From Rhodococcus rhodochrous (GTDB lineage Bacteria > Actinomycetota > Actinomycetes > Mycobacteriales > Mycobacteriaceae): a stretch of 64,000 bases of DNA. Both the position numbers and the translations under genes were made by a program. The notes under the pieces were generated by a model. That model was not told the origin of the DNA and searched no databases. It worked only from the letters and a program-made list of their open reading frames with translations. The stretch lies in assembly GCF_014854695.1 (NCBI RefSeq), contig NZ_CP027558.1, positions 62,001 to 126,000 on the forward strand. The letters are read 5' to 3'. This document shows, piece by piece, positions 45,987 through 55,478 of this stretch; position 1 is the first letter of the stretch, and the number at the start of each line of letters is the position of its first letter.

Positions 45987-46901
45987 TTACCGGAGCTCGA
46001 GTGCATCGATGAGCTTGCGACGCTCGTCGTCGGTGAAGTGCTTCCGCACCGCCGCGGCCAGCACATCCGGATCCGCTCCCAGACGCTTGAGTGCCTGAGC
46101 CACCTTGTCCACCGGCTCGAGCTTGCTCGCAGGCTCTTTCGGCTGCGGCGCCTCAGGCTCGGCAGTCTCTGCGTCGGCTTCGGGTTCCGGATCAGGGTTC
46201 TGGGCTGCTTCCCACGCCGCGACCTGTTCCTCGAGCGGAACCCGCGCCAACGAGCGAGCCTGGCGCACAGCGAGATCACCTGCCCGCAGGGCTGCTTGCA
46301 GCTCGGGGGCAAGTTTGAGCAGGGCGCGACGCTGGGACACCCAGCCCTTGGAGCGACCGAGTTTCTTCGCTGCTGCGTCTGCGCTACCGAACTCCGAGAC
46401 CATCAACTCCACAGCCTTGGCTTCTTCGAGCACGTCGAAGTCACGGCGGTCGATGTTCTCACTCGTTGCCGCCCACAGGATTTCACCCTTGTCGACGGCG
46501 ATGTTGTCGCGCAGCACCACATCGAGACCGGGACGGCCGTACTTCTGGGCCGCAGCGAGCCGGCGGTTGCCGTTGACGACGATGTACCGCGCTGCACCGA
46601 GATCGTCTTCATCCTCGGGCCACAGTTTCAACCACGCTGTGCGGCTGACGACGGTGCCGGGTTGCAGCTGCCGGTCGGCGATCGTCGCCAGATCCGACAA
46701 ATCCCCGAGTTCGTCACGCGGGTTGCGGGGGTTGGCGATGAGCTGATCGACCGGAACATCGGCGAGCAGTTGACCTTCGAGCGGCTCGATCGTCGTCTTC
46801 GTCTTCGTGGGTGCGGGGGTGCGCTTACGGTCGACCGGAGAGTTGTCGCCGACTGCTCCGACGAGGGAGGCGAAGTTCGCGCGCCCACCCTTGGGCGGCA
46901 T
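45987..46901 (-). CDS. parB: ParB-family partition protein
   Basis: 304 residues; its ATG shares one base with the parA stop (TGATG). N-terminal ParB/Srx domain: LIANPRNPRDELGDLSDL and YIVVNGNRRLAAAQKYG, the latter being the GxRR CTP-binding box. KorB-type HTH: GSADAAAKKLGRSKGWVSQR followed by RAGDLAVRQARSLARVP. Glu/Pro-rich linker, then a C-terminal dimerisation helix. It should bind the palindrome array at 48.3-50.2 kb and load as a sliding clamp. Confidence 0.9.
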   Translation of the reverse strand: MPPKGGRANFASLVGAVGDNSPVDRKRTPAPTKTKTTIEPLEGQLLADVPVDQLIANPRNPRDELGDLSDLATIADRQLQPGTVVSRTAWLKLWPEDEDDLGAARYIVVNGNRRLAAAQKYGRPGLDVVLRDNIAVDKGEILWAATSENIDRRDFDVLEEAKAVELMVSEFGSADAAAKKLGRSKGWVSQRRALLKLAPELQAALRAGDLAVRQARSLARVPLEEQVAAWEAAQNPDPEPEADAETAEPEAPQPKEPASKLEPVDKVAQALKRLGADPDVLAAAVRKHFTDDERRKLIDALELR

Positions 46902-47611
46902 CAGCGACCACCATCCGCGAGCTCGAGGCTGAGCTTGTAGAAATCCTCCCGTGCCTGCAACGAGACGCGGTTGGCTTCGTACTCGGTAACGACGCGACCT
47001 TCGGCAGCGGCGCGGGTGTGGACCTTGTAGTGCCGCACCACCGTTCGCGCCAGCGGCCAGCCGTTGGCCTGGACGAACTCGCGGGTCTGCTCGAGGTCCA
47101 CCTTGCCGTCGCGGGGATCCCAATTGTTCACCACGACAATGAATTTCTTGCCGAGAGGTTCGATGACCTGCTTGATGGTGCGCGCGGTGGGATCGAAGCA
47201 CAGCGGTTCGGGTTCGATCGGAACGATGACCAGATCAGCGACCTCGAGCACGGCGCGCAGGGCGTCGGCGGAACTGCCGGTGCCGAGCACATCGGTGCCG
47301 TCGTCGGCACCGGACAGGTCGATCCAGCCCGGGGTGTCGACGTAGACGTGCTTGATGCCGGGCAGCTTGTCGAGATTACGTAGCACGTCGAGGTTGTCGT
47401 GGACCTGATCGATCAGAAACGGCAGTTCCTCGACGCGTGAGGCCCACCAGACTGCGGAGCCCTGCGGGTCGACCGAGATCGCGGCGACCGGGGACTGAAC
47501 ATCGTCGTCGTCACCTGCGGTGAGGACATCCGCTTTGACGGCGGCGAGGTTCATGGTGAGCGTCGATTTTCCGACGCCACCTTTTTGGTTGAGCATGACA
47601 TGAACAGCCAC
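46901..47611 (-). CDS. parA: ParA-family partition ATPase
   Basis: 236 residues without an N-terminal HTH. Deviant Walker A LNQKGGVGKSTLTMNLAAV, Walker A' region AISVDPQGSAVWWAS, Walker B HVYVDTPGWIDLSG, and VVVNNWDPRDG. A plasmid-type ParA of the short class. First gene of the parA-parB-tap-tpg operon. Because it lacks the HTH, autoregulation is probably done by ParB or by the small HTH protein encoded divergently at 47797. Confidence 0.92.
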   Translation of the reverse strand: MAVHVMLNQKGGVGKSTLTMNLAAVKADVLTAGDDDDVQSPVAAISVDPQGSAVWWASRVEELPFLIDQVHDNLDVLRNLDKLPGIKHVYVDTPGWIDLSGADDGTDVLGTGSSADALRAVLEVADLVIVPIEPEPLCFDPTARTIKQVIEPLGKKFIVVVNNWDPRDGKVDLEQTREFVQANGWPLARTVVRHYKVHTRAAAEGRVVTEYEANRVSLQAREDFYKLSLELADGGR

Positions 47612-47748
47612 AGGTTACCTCCGTATGCTTCACCCCAGGGTGGGGCTACTTCGGACTCGCGTCGTCATCGCTTGGCGGAGATGACGATTGCGCCTGCACC
47701 ACTGTAACGGTTTCGATGCAGTTTCATGAGGCGCGCAACTCGTACAAT

Positions 47749-47764
47749 AGACCCTTACGGGTCT
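47749..47764. promoter_or_regulatory. Inverted repeat with -10 box upstream of the small HTH gene
   Basis: AGACCC-TTAC-GGGTCT directly follows a TACAAT hexamer at 47743-47748. It sits in the divergent region between parA and the HTH gene and is a plausible operator for that HTH protein or ParB. Confidence 0.4.
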
Positions 47765-47796
47765 ACCGAACAAGCTTTCGCCGTATCATCTCAGAT

Positions 47797-48039
47797 GTGC
47801 TTCGCTACCTGACTTTGCACGAAGTTGCCGACCGTGTCGGCATTACATACAACACCGCCAAAGGCTATCTTCGGAAAGGCGTTCTGCCACAAGCAGATGC
47901 GTCGATCGGGCCCCGGTTCGGTTGGCTCCCTGAGACTGTCGACGCGTGGATGGAAACGAGGCCGGGTCGAGGTCGAAGGGTACACAAGGGCACTCCCCCG
48001 ACTCGAGTCCGCCTCGGTTCGGGGCCGAAAAGACTTTGA
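47797..48039 (+). CDS. Small helix-turn-helix (excisionase/MerR-like) protein
   Basis: 80 residues from GTG 47797 (LRYLTLHEVADRVGITYNTA, then KGYLRKGVLPQADASIG). The LTLHEVADRVGIT pattern with a following KGVLP wing is the DNA-binding domain of excisionase-type regulators. The C-terminus is short and basic. Divergent from parA across an inverted repeat, so a regulator of the partition operon is the simplest reading. A longer frame to 47716 has no ribosome site. Confidence 0.65.
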   Translation: MLRYLTLHEVADRVGITYNTAKGYLRKGVLPQADASIGPRFGWLPETVDAWMETRPGRGRRVHKGTPPTRVRLGSGPKRL

Positions 48040-48334
48040 TCGCTTCGGCGTGTCACCGGCACCGTTGCGAAGGCGTCGTGCATGACGCGGAACGCGGTGC
48101 TGGTTCTACCGTTTGAGGGGTATCTCTACCCTGATTCCATTTCGTCACAGTGACGATCATTTATCACGCCGGTCGTCATGCGCGACAAAGCGTGCACGAT
48201 GCTTTTCGACGCTACACGCAACACTGCCCTGGTGAAACTTGCTGAAGGCGGATAGTATCCCGGCTCTCCTTGCGCCGTCGCCGATCGGCGTATTCCGCTT
48301 CAATGGTTGCCCGATACCGTCTGCCGAATCGGCA

Positions 48335-50175
48335 GTTTACCGCGGTAAACTGTCGTATGTCTTGACCTCGGCGCTCCGTCCATCGACGGATGCTGTCAGG
48401 AAGAGCCTCATTCTCATGGTGCCGTTGTCTTGAGCACCCAACCGATGTGTCACCTGCGCTGCTCATTCATGCACGGGTCGACTCAGGGCTCGAACGCCGA
48501 TCGCGCGGTCTCCCCTGGACTCCTCGCGATAAAGGCATAGCAGAACCTTGGGCGATGCCCTGTGGCACGGACCTAACTGCAGTGGCGTTGGTTTCTCAAT
48601 CTCCCCGACCCCAAGTCCTAGCAACCCATTCCTACAAAATCGGACTGCGCGACTGCATCAGCAGAGTGTCGTTGTATGTCGTGTCTCGGTGCGACCGCCT
48701 CGTTTACCGCAGTAAACGAGGCGGTCGCAAAGGCCGCTTCTAGCTTGCGTTGCGAGCTCGTCGCGGCCCACATCAGATGCACTTCACCTCTGGACAGACG
48801 ACATCCGCGAGGGGTTTACCGCGGTAAACCAGCCCAGCCTATGTCCTCCATTGACGAATGCGTGCCCGCTCGATCCGCCTTGCCAATATCCGTCCGCGAG
48901 ATCATGAGGGCGTGGGTCGATCTATGCTGGTTTACCGCGGTAAACAAGTCCCTGCCCCACTCCCCCATCCGGACGGTTTCGGCGCAACCTGTTACAGCAG
49001 AATCACAGTCGACGGGAGGTGGGACAGAACGCACCGGGCGTACGTCTCGTGTTCGATTCGCATTCTCCCACCGCGCACTGATGTTGTTTACCGCGGTAAA
49101 CAACGCGGACCTGTGGTCGGTCCTCCGTGTGGATCACCCCTACAGCCGAGGCTCCGATTCGTGCCGGCGAGAGTGGATCTCACTATAGATACCGAGACGC
49201 TCTATGTCAGAACCCCTATAGCCAGTGCGGTTTACCGCGGTAAACCGCACTGGCCCCGGACTATCTGATCGTGTCCTTCTCCAGCTCTAGTGCGCTAGCA
49301 GAATCCAACTCGCCTTGGCGGTTTACCGCGGTAAACCGTCAAGGCGAGTTATTTTGGCACCGGCGATCACTCGTCCCGACGGAACATCCCTCGGCACCAG
49401 TGGCCTGTACGAGATGCGATGTCTCTTAACGGTCTGGGTGCAACCGGCAAGGAAGGGGCAATGCGCTGAACAAGCCGAGATGCGAACGGTGGAGCAGTAC
49501 TGTCTTCCGCGGGTCATTGGTTTACCGCGGTAAACCAGTACCGCGACAACGTTGATCAAGCTCGCATCCTGGCGCTCCCGCTCAGGAGATTCCGTTCCTG
49601 GTTTACCGCGGTAAACCAGGAACGGTTCAAGGGCGGACGTCGACTAGACACGGACTTGCTATTTACCGCGGTAAACAGCAAGCCGCAGCAGGGAAGATCG
49701 TTGACGCGAAGCGCAACCGATCGAAGGGCGCAGACGGTCGAGCAAGTGCCATGGTCGGTGAATAGCCCGCGAGAGGACTAGCTTCGTGCCCTTGGTTTAC
49801 CGCGGTAAACCAAGAAAGCGGAGGCAGGGTATCCCGCCGTCGAGCAACTCAGAGGTAAGTCGGTGGTCGTCGAGCCTGTCGTTTACCGCGGTAAACCGAA
49901 GACACACCTAAGATGGTTGGGGCTCATCCGAGACGCGCCATTGAGCCACCTTGCCGCTTGACCGCGATAGCACAGCATAGGAGCCCATGGTGGGCTCGGA
50001 AGTGATAGCCATCACCGCCACGGAGAACAGGACGAGATCACCGGAGATCAGATGAGGGGGTGGAGAGGTCTGGTTTACCGCGGTAAACCACGGAGTCAAC
50101 TCCTACGCGAAGACGCACCTTTGTGATAGCCCACCCTGCAGCACAGGGGGAATCTCATGGTTTACCGCGGTAAAC
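48335..50175. repeat. parS: Array of 14 palindromes GTTTACCGCGGTAAAC, probable parS/centromere cluster
   Basis: Sites start at 48335, 48702 (one mismatch), 48814, 48930, 49086, 49231, 49321, 49520, 49601, 49661 (first base A), 49795, 49881, 50073 and 50160. Twelve are exact. Spacing is irregular (60-367 bp) and the spacers are unrelated to each other. No convincing gene lies in the region. The half sites GTTT and AAAC recall the chromosomal parS palindrome TGTTTCACGTGAAACA, and the cluster lies about 0.7-2.6 kb from parA. At five sites (48702, 49231, 49321, 49601, 49661) the symmetry extends outward for 6-11 bases with a different sequence each time. Confidence 0.85.
48691..48728. repeat. Extended palindrome around the variant site at 48702
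   Basis: Arms GCGACCGCCTCGTTTACCGC and complement give near-perfect symmetry over 38 bp. The core mismatch (A for G in CCGCGG) is the only break. It also resembles a terminator hairpin, so it may have a second role. Confidence 0.7.
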
Positions 50176-50295
50176 CACGGGTGCGCACTCATCGCTGGGC
50201 CGACGCACCGCTCAAGGATGAGGTCTGGTTTCGTCCAACGTACCTGCTGAGTGGCAACACTCGAGCCTGCCGTCAGTCACCACTTTTCGGGCGTC

Positions 50296-51402
50296 CTAAG
50301 CGCGTTTCTCTTGCAACACGCTGCGGATCCGCGCCATCGCGGTACGCCGAACGCTTTCCGATGCAGTCTTCTGCGCTCGTTCCACCATCGCGAGTGCAGC
50401 TGCATGACGTTCGGCATCGCGACGTCGTTTCGCGGCCTCGGCACGCTCGGTGGGGGAGGGGAGTGACCAGTCGATCGCGGAGAGTCTCCATCGAAGGTAT
50501 CGGACAGGATGCTTCAGCGAACCTCGCGCAGGCCACATCCAACCACGTCGCCGAGTGTCTTCAGTGAGCGCAATGGCGATATCGCGACCACTCCAACGCT
50601 CCGGATCGACGTAATGGTCCCTGAGAGCCTCGCAGACGGACCCGATGTGCTCACCGGTGTCCAGACATGGAGCATGCGCAATTAATCCCGCAGCGGCCTT
50701 CTGAAGGCTGATTGAGCGCGGCTCTCTGGGTTGTTTTTGAGGGTCATCCTGCCCGCGCGCGCTCGCGCGCGTTGTCTTGTACTTCTTAACAGAAGTACAA
50801 GTACTAAAAGATAGAGCAACAGATTGGGGGCCATGGTCCCGGCTCTGGGGATAACGCGGCCGCCGCGGTTCGTTGGTTGCCGCGGGCGTCCTGGTCCAGC
50901 GCTGCGCGGGAGGCGTCGCCTGGGGCAGGCGGTCGCGTGTGGTCCGAAGGACGACTGACCTGGGGGAGAGCAGAGCCCAGACACTGGTGGCCTTGACCTG
51001 TTTACGTCCGTGATGCGCTTCAGCTGCCCACTGTTCGAGTGTACGTAGGAAACGTCCTCGGACCATTTCGCGGGCCAGTCCGAGTTCGGCCAGGACTCGC
51101 CGAGCGCGCTTGAGGACAGTGACGGAGACCCCTGCCCGTTCTGCGAGTACCTCGCGGGACGCTGTAACGCGCCGGCCTGTCCGCAGGTCCGCGAACGATG
51201 CCATGCTCACCGCGACCGCAAAGACCCGTTCGGGGTCGGTGTGATGGTTCCGGCACAGGTTTCTGCCCTCTTCTCGGTTGAGAATTTCGCGGACCTGTCG
51301 TTGCCATTGTGCGCGTCCGGACCAAATGGGGGTTTTGGACTGCATTTGGGGCGAGACGGGAATTGACCATGTGCGGCCGCGCTGGTCGCTTTCCTCATTC
51401 AT
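50296..51402 (-). CDS. rep: Plasmid replication initiator (Rep)-like protein
   Basis: ATG 51402 gives 368 residues (MNEESDQRGRTWSIPVSPQM); the open frame extends to 51771 and an earlier start is possible. Landmarks: RAQWQRQVREILNREEGRNL, CRNHHTDPERVFAVAVSMAS, HTH VLAERAGVSVTVLKRARRVL, a variable Pro-rich middle, then KAAAGLIAHAPCLDTGEHIG and ALTEDTRRRGWMWPARGSLK. The N-terminal block, HTH and C-terminal W-x-W-P block match the type of replication protein I know from plasmids of Rhodococcus and relatives. The position beside the palindrome array supports an origin function. Confidence 0.65.
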   Translation of the reverse strand: MNEESDQRGRTWSIPVSPQMQSKTPIWSGRAQWQRQVREILNREEGRNLCRNHHTDPERVFAVAVSMASFADLRTGRRVTASREVLAERAGVSVTVLKRARRVLAELGLAREMVRGRFLRTLEQWAAEAHHGRKQVKATSVWALLSPRSVVLRTTRDRLPQATPPAQRWTRTPAATNEPRRPRYPQSRDHGPQSVALSFSTCTSVKKYKTTRASARGQDDPQKQPREPRSISLQKAAAGLIAHAPCLDTGEHIGSVCEALRDHYVDPERWSGRDIAIALTEDTRRRGWMWPARGSLKHPVRYLRWRLSAIDWSLPSPTERAEAAKRRRDAERHAAALAMVERAQKTASESVRRTAMARIRSVLQEKRA

Positions 51403-53112
51403 TTTCTCGACGCGTTCGATATTTGCTTTCGCTCGGAATACGGCGTCGGAATATTGGATATTGCCGAAATTGGAGAGGGAAGAAGCAACGTTTTCTGCCT
51501 CCGGGCGTGTGATCTGCTCATCGGAGGTCGTCGAAAAGGTTGTTTGCTGTTCAGGGCATGGGGTACCCTGAGACGTACCAGGCACGGTAAGTCCCTTCGG
51601 GGAATCGGGGATCTCGGCAAGGAAATCCCTGGTGAAAGCACAAAATGGAGTCGAAGCGGCAACTTCGGCCCCAAAAGGACACCTGACGGTGAGGGTGAAA
51701 ACTAACGCCGTTAGGTGTTCGGAGTTCCGGTCGATCTCGGCAAAGTTCGACCGAATGACGAGCCCCCGCAAGGGGGCTTTGTCATGTGCTGTCCAAGCGT
51801 CATGTAGTTGTGTGCGATGGGTGCGGTTCGATCTCCTCCGGTCGGTTTATATTCCTGGCAGTAATTTCATCACATGATCCCTCTCATGTCGCGCACCGGC
51901 TCGAATTTTATTTTCACGGGTCGATGGTGCGCGAGAGTCGGGCAGACGCATTGACGAACCGTAATTACGAATCGTGCCCTCACGCCCCCGATTTCGCGGA
52001 GACCGGTGAAATCAGGGGAGGAGGGAGTGAAAGGTCAGTGTCTACCCGCCCCGGCGTGCCGTGAGCCATCTTGCAGCGACATCCGGCGCGGTGCGCACTC
52101 GAAGGCGGGTGCCGCGCAGGTCGTAGGCGCCGCCGGGGCGCACGTTACTGGCTGGCAGTGAGACGGTCGAATCACGCGATCGGACCGCTCTTGACATCCT
52201 CGAATCGCACAGGGGGCGGCGTGGATGAACCAGGGCGGAGCGTGTACAGGTGTGGCCGTAGACGAAGTCGGCGGCGAGCACGTAGTGAAGAGAACACGTC
52301 CCTCCGCGCGGTGGATGCCGGCAGAGACGGGCTCCTTGGGACTCTCCGAGGGAGTAGGTCTCTGCACGCCGTGCTCGGGTGAAACTGCGTCGAGGAGTCC
52401 GGGGGTAGTGCGTTGGCTTCGATGAGTCGCTGGGCGGTGGCGGATGGAGCGTGCCTGATCCGTTCGGAGTAGGGGACAGGGTCCGGTGTGACGCCTGCGC
52501 TGCGCGCACGATCGCAATGGGTGATCTCGAGTCGCCGGTGTCGCGTGGGAGAGCTGATACGGATCTCGGGGCGATTCAGGGTGCCTGGGAGTCGGGTGTA
52601 CTGGTGGGTCGTGCGTCGCCGAGAGGGTCGCCCGGAGGTGCCTGATGCGTGCAGGAGAGTTGATGTTCGTCGTGCGGGAGCTTGAACTCAGGGAACCTGG
52701 CTGGATGAGCACGCGACTGGGGCGGAGTCAGCTTCGAGTGGGTCGGTGTCGACTCGAGTGGGAGAGTGGCCTGGTGCACGCAGCTGCGGATGGGTGCAGT
52801 CCGCGGTCCGCGATTGGGTCTTCGCGGTGCGGGACCCGTGCCAAGGTTGGTCTTGTTGGAATGACGAGCAGTAGAGAGTTCTTGTCGCGTAGTGATGAGG
52901 AAGGGTTCGACCAACCCGTCGCTATTGTCGGGGGCAAGGGTGCGGGTTCTATTGGGCCTTCGCTGCGGTGTCTGCGGTCCTTTGCGGAGTGTGGCGTCAG
53001 TAGTCGTGCGCGATCGTGATGCGAGATGGCTGGCTTTCGTAGGGCGCACCTACTGTTGACAGTTTCTTCACTGTGTTGGTCCAGGCATCAGGTCGCGGCC
53101 GGTGCTGAGCTA
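51403..53112. other. Long stretch without recognisable genes
   Basis: 1.7 kb upstream of rep. Frames of 65-225 codons exist on both strands but are Arg/Pro/Ser-rich shadows without ribosome sites. A+T-richer patches at 51700-51990 (ATTTTATTTTCACGGG near 51905) could hold the rep promoter and origin. A possible plus-strand gene from 52645 (MRAGELMFVVRELELREPGW) has no homology I recognise. Confidence 0.4.
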
Positions 53113-54342
53113 GTGCCGCACCCGTGAACCTTTGCCCGTTCTGGCCGACACGCCGACCGGTTGCGGCGTGTCGGCCACGGGATCGGTCAGCCTGGTCGAG
53201 TGGCAGAACGAGTACGCGTGCGAGAGATCGATGACGACGAAGGCAGACGGCTGGTACGGATCATCCGCCGCGGCACCGGATCGGTGGTGACCTGGCGGCG
53301 CGCCCAGATGGTCCTGCTCTCGGCCCAGGGCATGCCGGTACCGAAGATCGCCGAGGTCAGCTTCACCAGCGCCGACCGGGTCCGTGATGTCATCCACAAC
53401 TTTGGGCGCCGACGGATTGGACTCGCTGTACCCGAAGTACGCCGGCGGCCGGCCGAAAAAGTTCACCCTGCCGGAGCGCCGAGAGATCAAGAAGATCGCC
53501 AAGTCCGCCCCCGCCGAGCACGATCTGCCGTTCTCGACCTGGAGTCTGACCAAACTCGCCGAGTTCCTGGTCGCCGAGGGGGTGGTCGACGACATCAGCC
53601 ACGAGGGTCTGCGCGTGCTGCTCCGCGAGGAGGGTGTCTCCTTTCAAAAAGTGAAGACCTGGAAGAGATCTCGGGACCCCGATTACGCGGTGAAGAAGGC
53701 TCGGGTCGAACACCTGTATGCCATCGCCGATGGCGATGTCGTGTCCGATCCCGATGAGCCACAGGCGATCTTCTGTCTCGACGAGTTCGGTCCCTTGAAT
53801 CTGCAGCCGCATCCGGGCCGGCAGTGGGCGCAGCGTGGCGGCAGGCACAAGGACCCGGACCGGGAGCCGCGGCGCCGGCGGCGGGCGACCTACACCCGTC
53901 CGAACGGGGTGCGGCATCTGTTCGCCGCGTACGACCCGGGCAAGGACAAGCTGTACGGGCACGTCAAGACGACGAAGAACCGCTCCACGTTCCTCGAGTT
54001 CTGCCTTTACCTGCGCACTCTTTACCCGGCGGAGGTTCGTATCGCGATCGTGTGCGACAACTTCTCGCCGCACCTGACCACGAGGAAGTGCCAACGGGTC
54101 GGTCTGTGGGCAGAGGCGAACAACGTCGAGATCGCGTACACCCCGACGAACAGTTCGTGGCTCAACCGGATCGAGGCGCAGTTCACCGCGCTGCGGTACT
54201 TCGCGCTCGATGGCACCGACCACGGCAGTCACCGGGAGCAAGCGTCGATGATCCGTCGCTACATCATCTGGCGCAACAAGCACGCCGAGGATCAACAGCT
54301 ACGGGAGATCGTCGACAGGGCAAACGTTGCGTGATGCGGCAC
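53113..54342 (+). mobile_element. IS630-family element
   Basis: Ends GTGCCGCACCCGTGAACC (from 53113) and, at the right, the complement of GTGCCGCATCACGCAACG, flanked by TA at 53111-53112 and 54343-54344, the usual IS630 target. About 1230 bp. Confidence 0.85.
53200..54334 (+). pseudogene. IS630-family transposase, two frames
   Basis: The first frame from GTG 53200 carries the HTH part (VVTWRRAQMVLLSAQGMPVP, KIAEVSFTSADRVRDVIHNF). At about 53400-53405 (AACTTTGGGCGCC) the sense moves to the +1 frame: ADGLDSLYPKYAGGRPKKFT, then IFCLDEFGPLNLQP (D), AIVCDNFSPHLTTRK (D) and NSSWLNRIEAQFTALRY (E). Many IS630 elements use programmed frameshifting, but the shift here needs +1 and one extra G is a simpler explanation, so the copy may be inactive. 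Confidence 0.8.
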
Positions 54343-54344
54343 TA

Positions 54345-55077
54345 GTTGACGGGGAGTCCGGCTCGAACCGTGATCGGCTCATGAGGTCGTATTTCCGGCG
54401 ATCGGGTCAAGTGAGAACGTTTGTGTTCAGAATCCCTATGCTTCGGTCGTTGAAATCCTGTCGTGGGGACGTGAAACGACGTCGAAGCTTGTTGGTTGCT
54501 ACGGATTGCTCCCTCTGGCGGTGGTACGAAGGACACCGATGGGCCGCTGCGCGAACCGAATTGCGGATTCGTTTCCGTCGGCCGCGATGGTTACTGCGGT
54601 GGTGCCGCGTCGAACGGCTTCGTGGCCGATGCGATACCAGAGGGCTTACGAGACGTACCATTGTTTCGAAGTCTGGTGTCGTGCTTGCTGACTCATGGGG
54701 TTCCCCGAGCGGCGAACGTGGCTGTAGGAATTGTGAGTCGATGCGATCGCCCATATGGCATCTCGGGCGCAGGGTATGGACCTGATGGGCGCGAGTACGC
54801 GATTGGTGCGATCCGGACCGCTGCCGCTGTTTTGTGTGGTCACGGGTCTACTCAACTATTTCGCGGATCACGGTGCTCTCACGGGTCGAGGTGGCGTGTG
54901 ACGGGCTGCATGAACGGATAGGCCTCGGTCGTCTGATGTCGCATGCGGTGACGAACCGCGATAGGCATGGGATTACGGACCTCTATGTGGCTTGTCGGCC
55001 ATGAGTTCTGAGGCGCTGGATCGTCGCAGTCGTGCGATAATTTCTGAGTAGAGTTGTTCATGTCAATGATATGGGTT
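54345..55077. other. Unassigned sequence between IS elements
   Basis: 730 bp. G/T-rich on the plus strand; no frame with both ribosome site and recognisable sequence. An A+T-rich end at 55035-55075 is the target site of the next element. Confidence 0.4.
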
Positions 55078-55145
55078 GGGACTGATGTAGGAGCAGGTGA
55101 CATCTGAACTGTGGTGCCGTCAGGCACTGCTGGAAGGATGGACCC

Positions 55146-55478
55146 GTGCCCAAGCCCTATCCGAAAGAGTTCCGCGACGACGTCGTCCGGGTGGCCCGAA
55201 ACCGCGAACCAGGCCAGCACCTGCGGCAGATCGCCGCGGACTTCGGCATCAGCGAATCCTGTCTGACCAACTGGATGCGAAAGTCCGACGTCGAAGACGG
55301 CATCACACCCGGCACCACCGCCAGCGAGAACGCCGAACTGCGCGAAGCGCGCAAACGCATCCGGCTGCTCGAGCAAGAGAACGAAGTGCTGCGCCGGGCT
55401 GCCGCGTATCTGTCGCAGGCGAATCTTCCGGGAAAAGGACGCTTCTATGCCTGTGTGTCAAGCCATTCGGGTGCGTAG
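55146..55478 (+). CDS. IS3-family orfA (copy 2), 3' end replaced by IS110 sequence
   Basis: GTG 55146. PKPYPKEFRDDVVRVARNRE, HTH HLRQIAADFGISESCLTNWM, zipper RIRLLEQENEVLRRAAAYLS. Native sequence ends at 55440 (LPGKG), the last 12 codons derive from the IS110 end. Diverged from copy 1 at several residues, so the two hosts are different IS3 isoforms. Confidence 0.8.
   Translation: MPKPYPKEFRDDVVRVARNREPGQHLRQIAADFGISESCLTNWMRKSDVEDGITPGTTASENAELREARKRIRLLEQENEVLRRAAAYLSQANLPGKGRFYACVSSHSGA

Noticed and set aside
45138..46940. 600-codon plus-strand frame opposite tap/parB
   Set aside because: Antisense shadow; parB and tap on the minus strand explain the region fully.
48335..50175. CRISPR array
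   Set aside because: The repeats are only 16 bp, fully palindromic and spaced 60-367 bp apart. No cas genes are present and parAB lies alongside.
50755..50785. CGCGCGCGCTCGCGCGCG tract as a replication signal
   Set aside because: It lies inside the Rep coding frame and encodes an ordinary Arg/Ala/Ser stretch.
52035..53049. Minus- and plus-strand frames upstream of the IS630 element
   Set aside because: Pro/Arg/Ser-rich translations without ribosome sites or recognisable motifs. Left as unassigned sequence.
53395..53410. Programmed -1 frameshift in the IS630 transposase (TTTGGGC)
   Set aside because: The needed shift is +1, so the heptamer is in the wrong register. A one-base indel is simpler.
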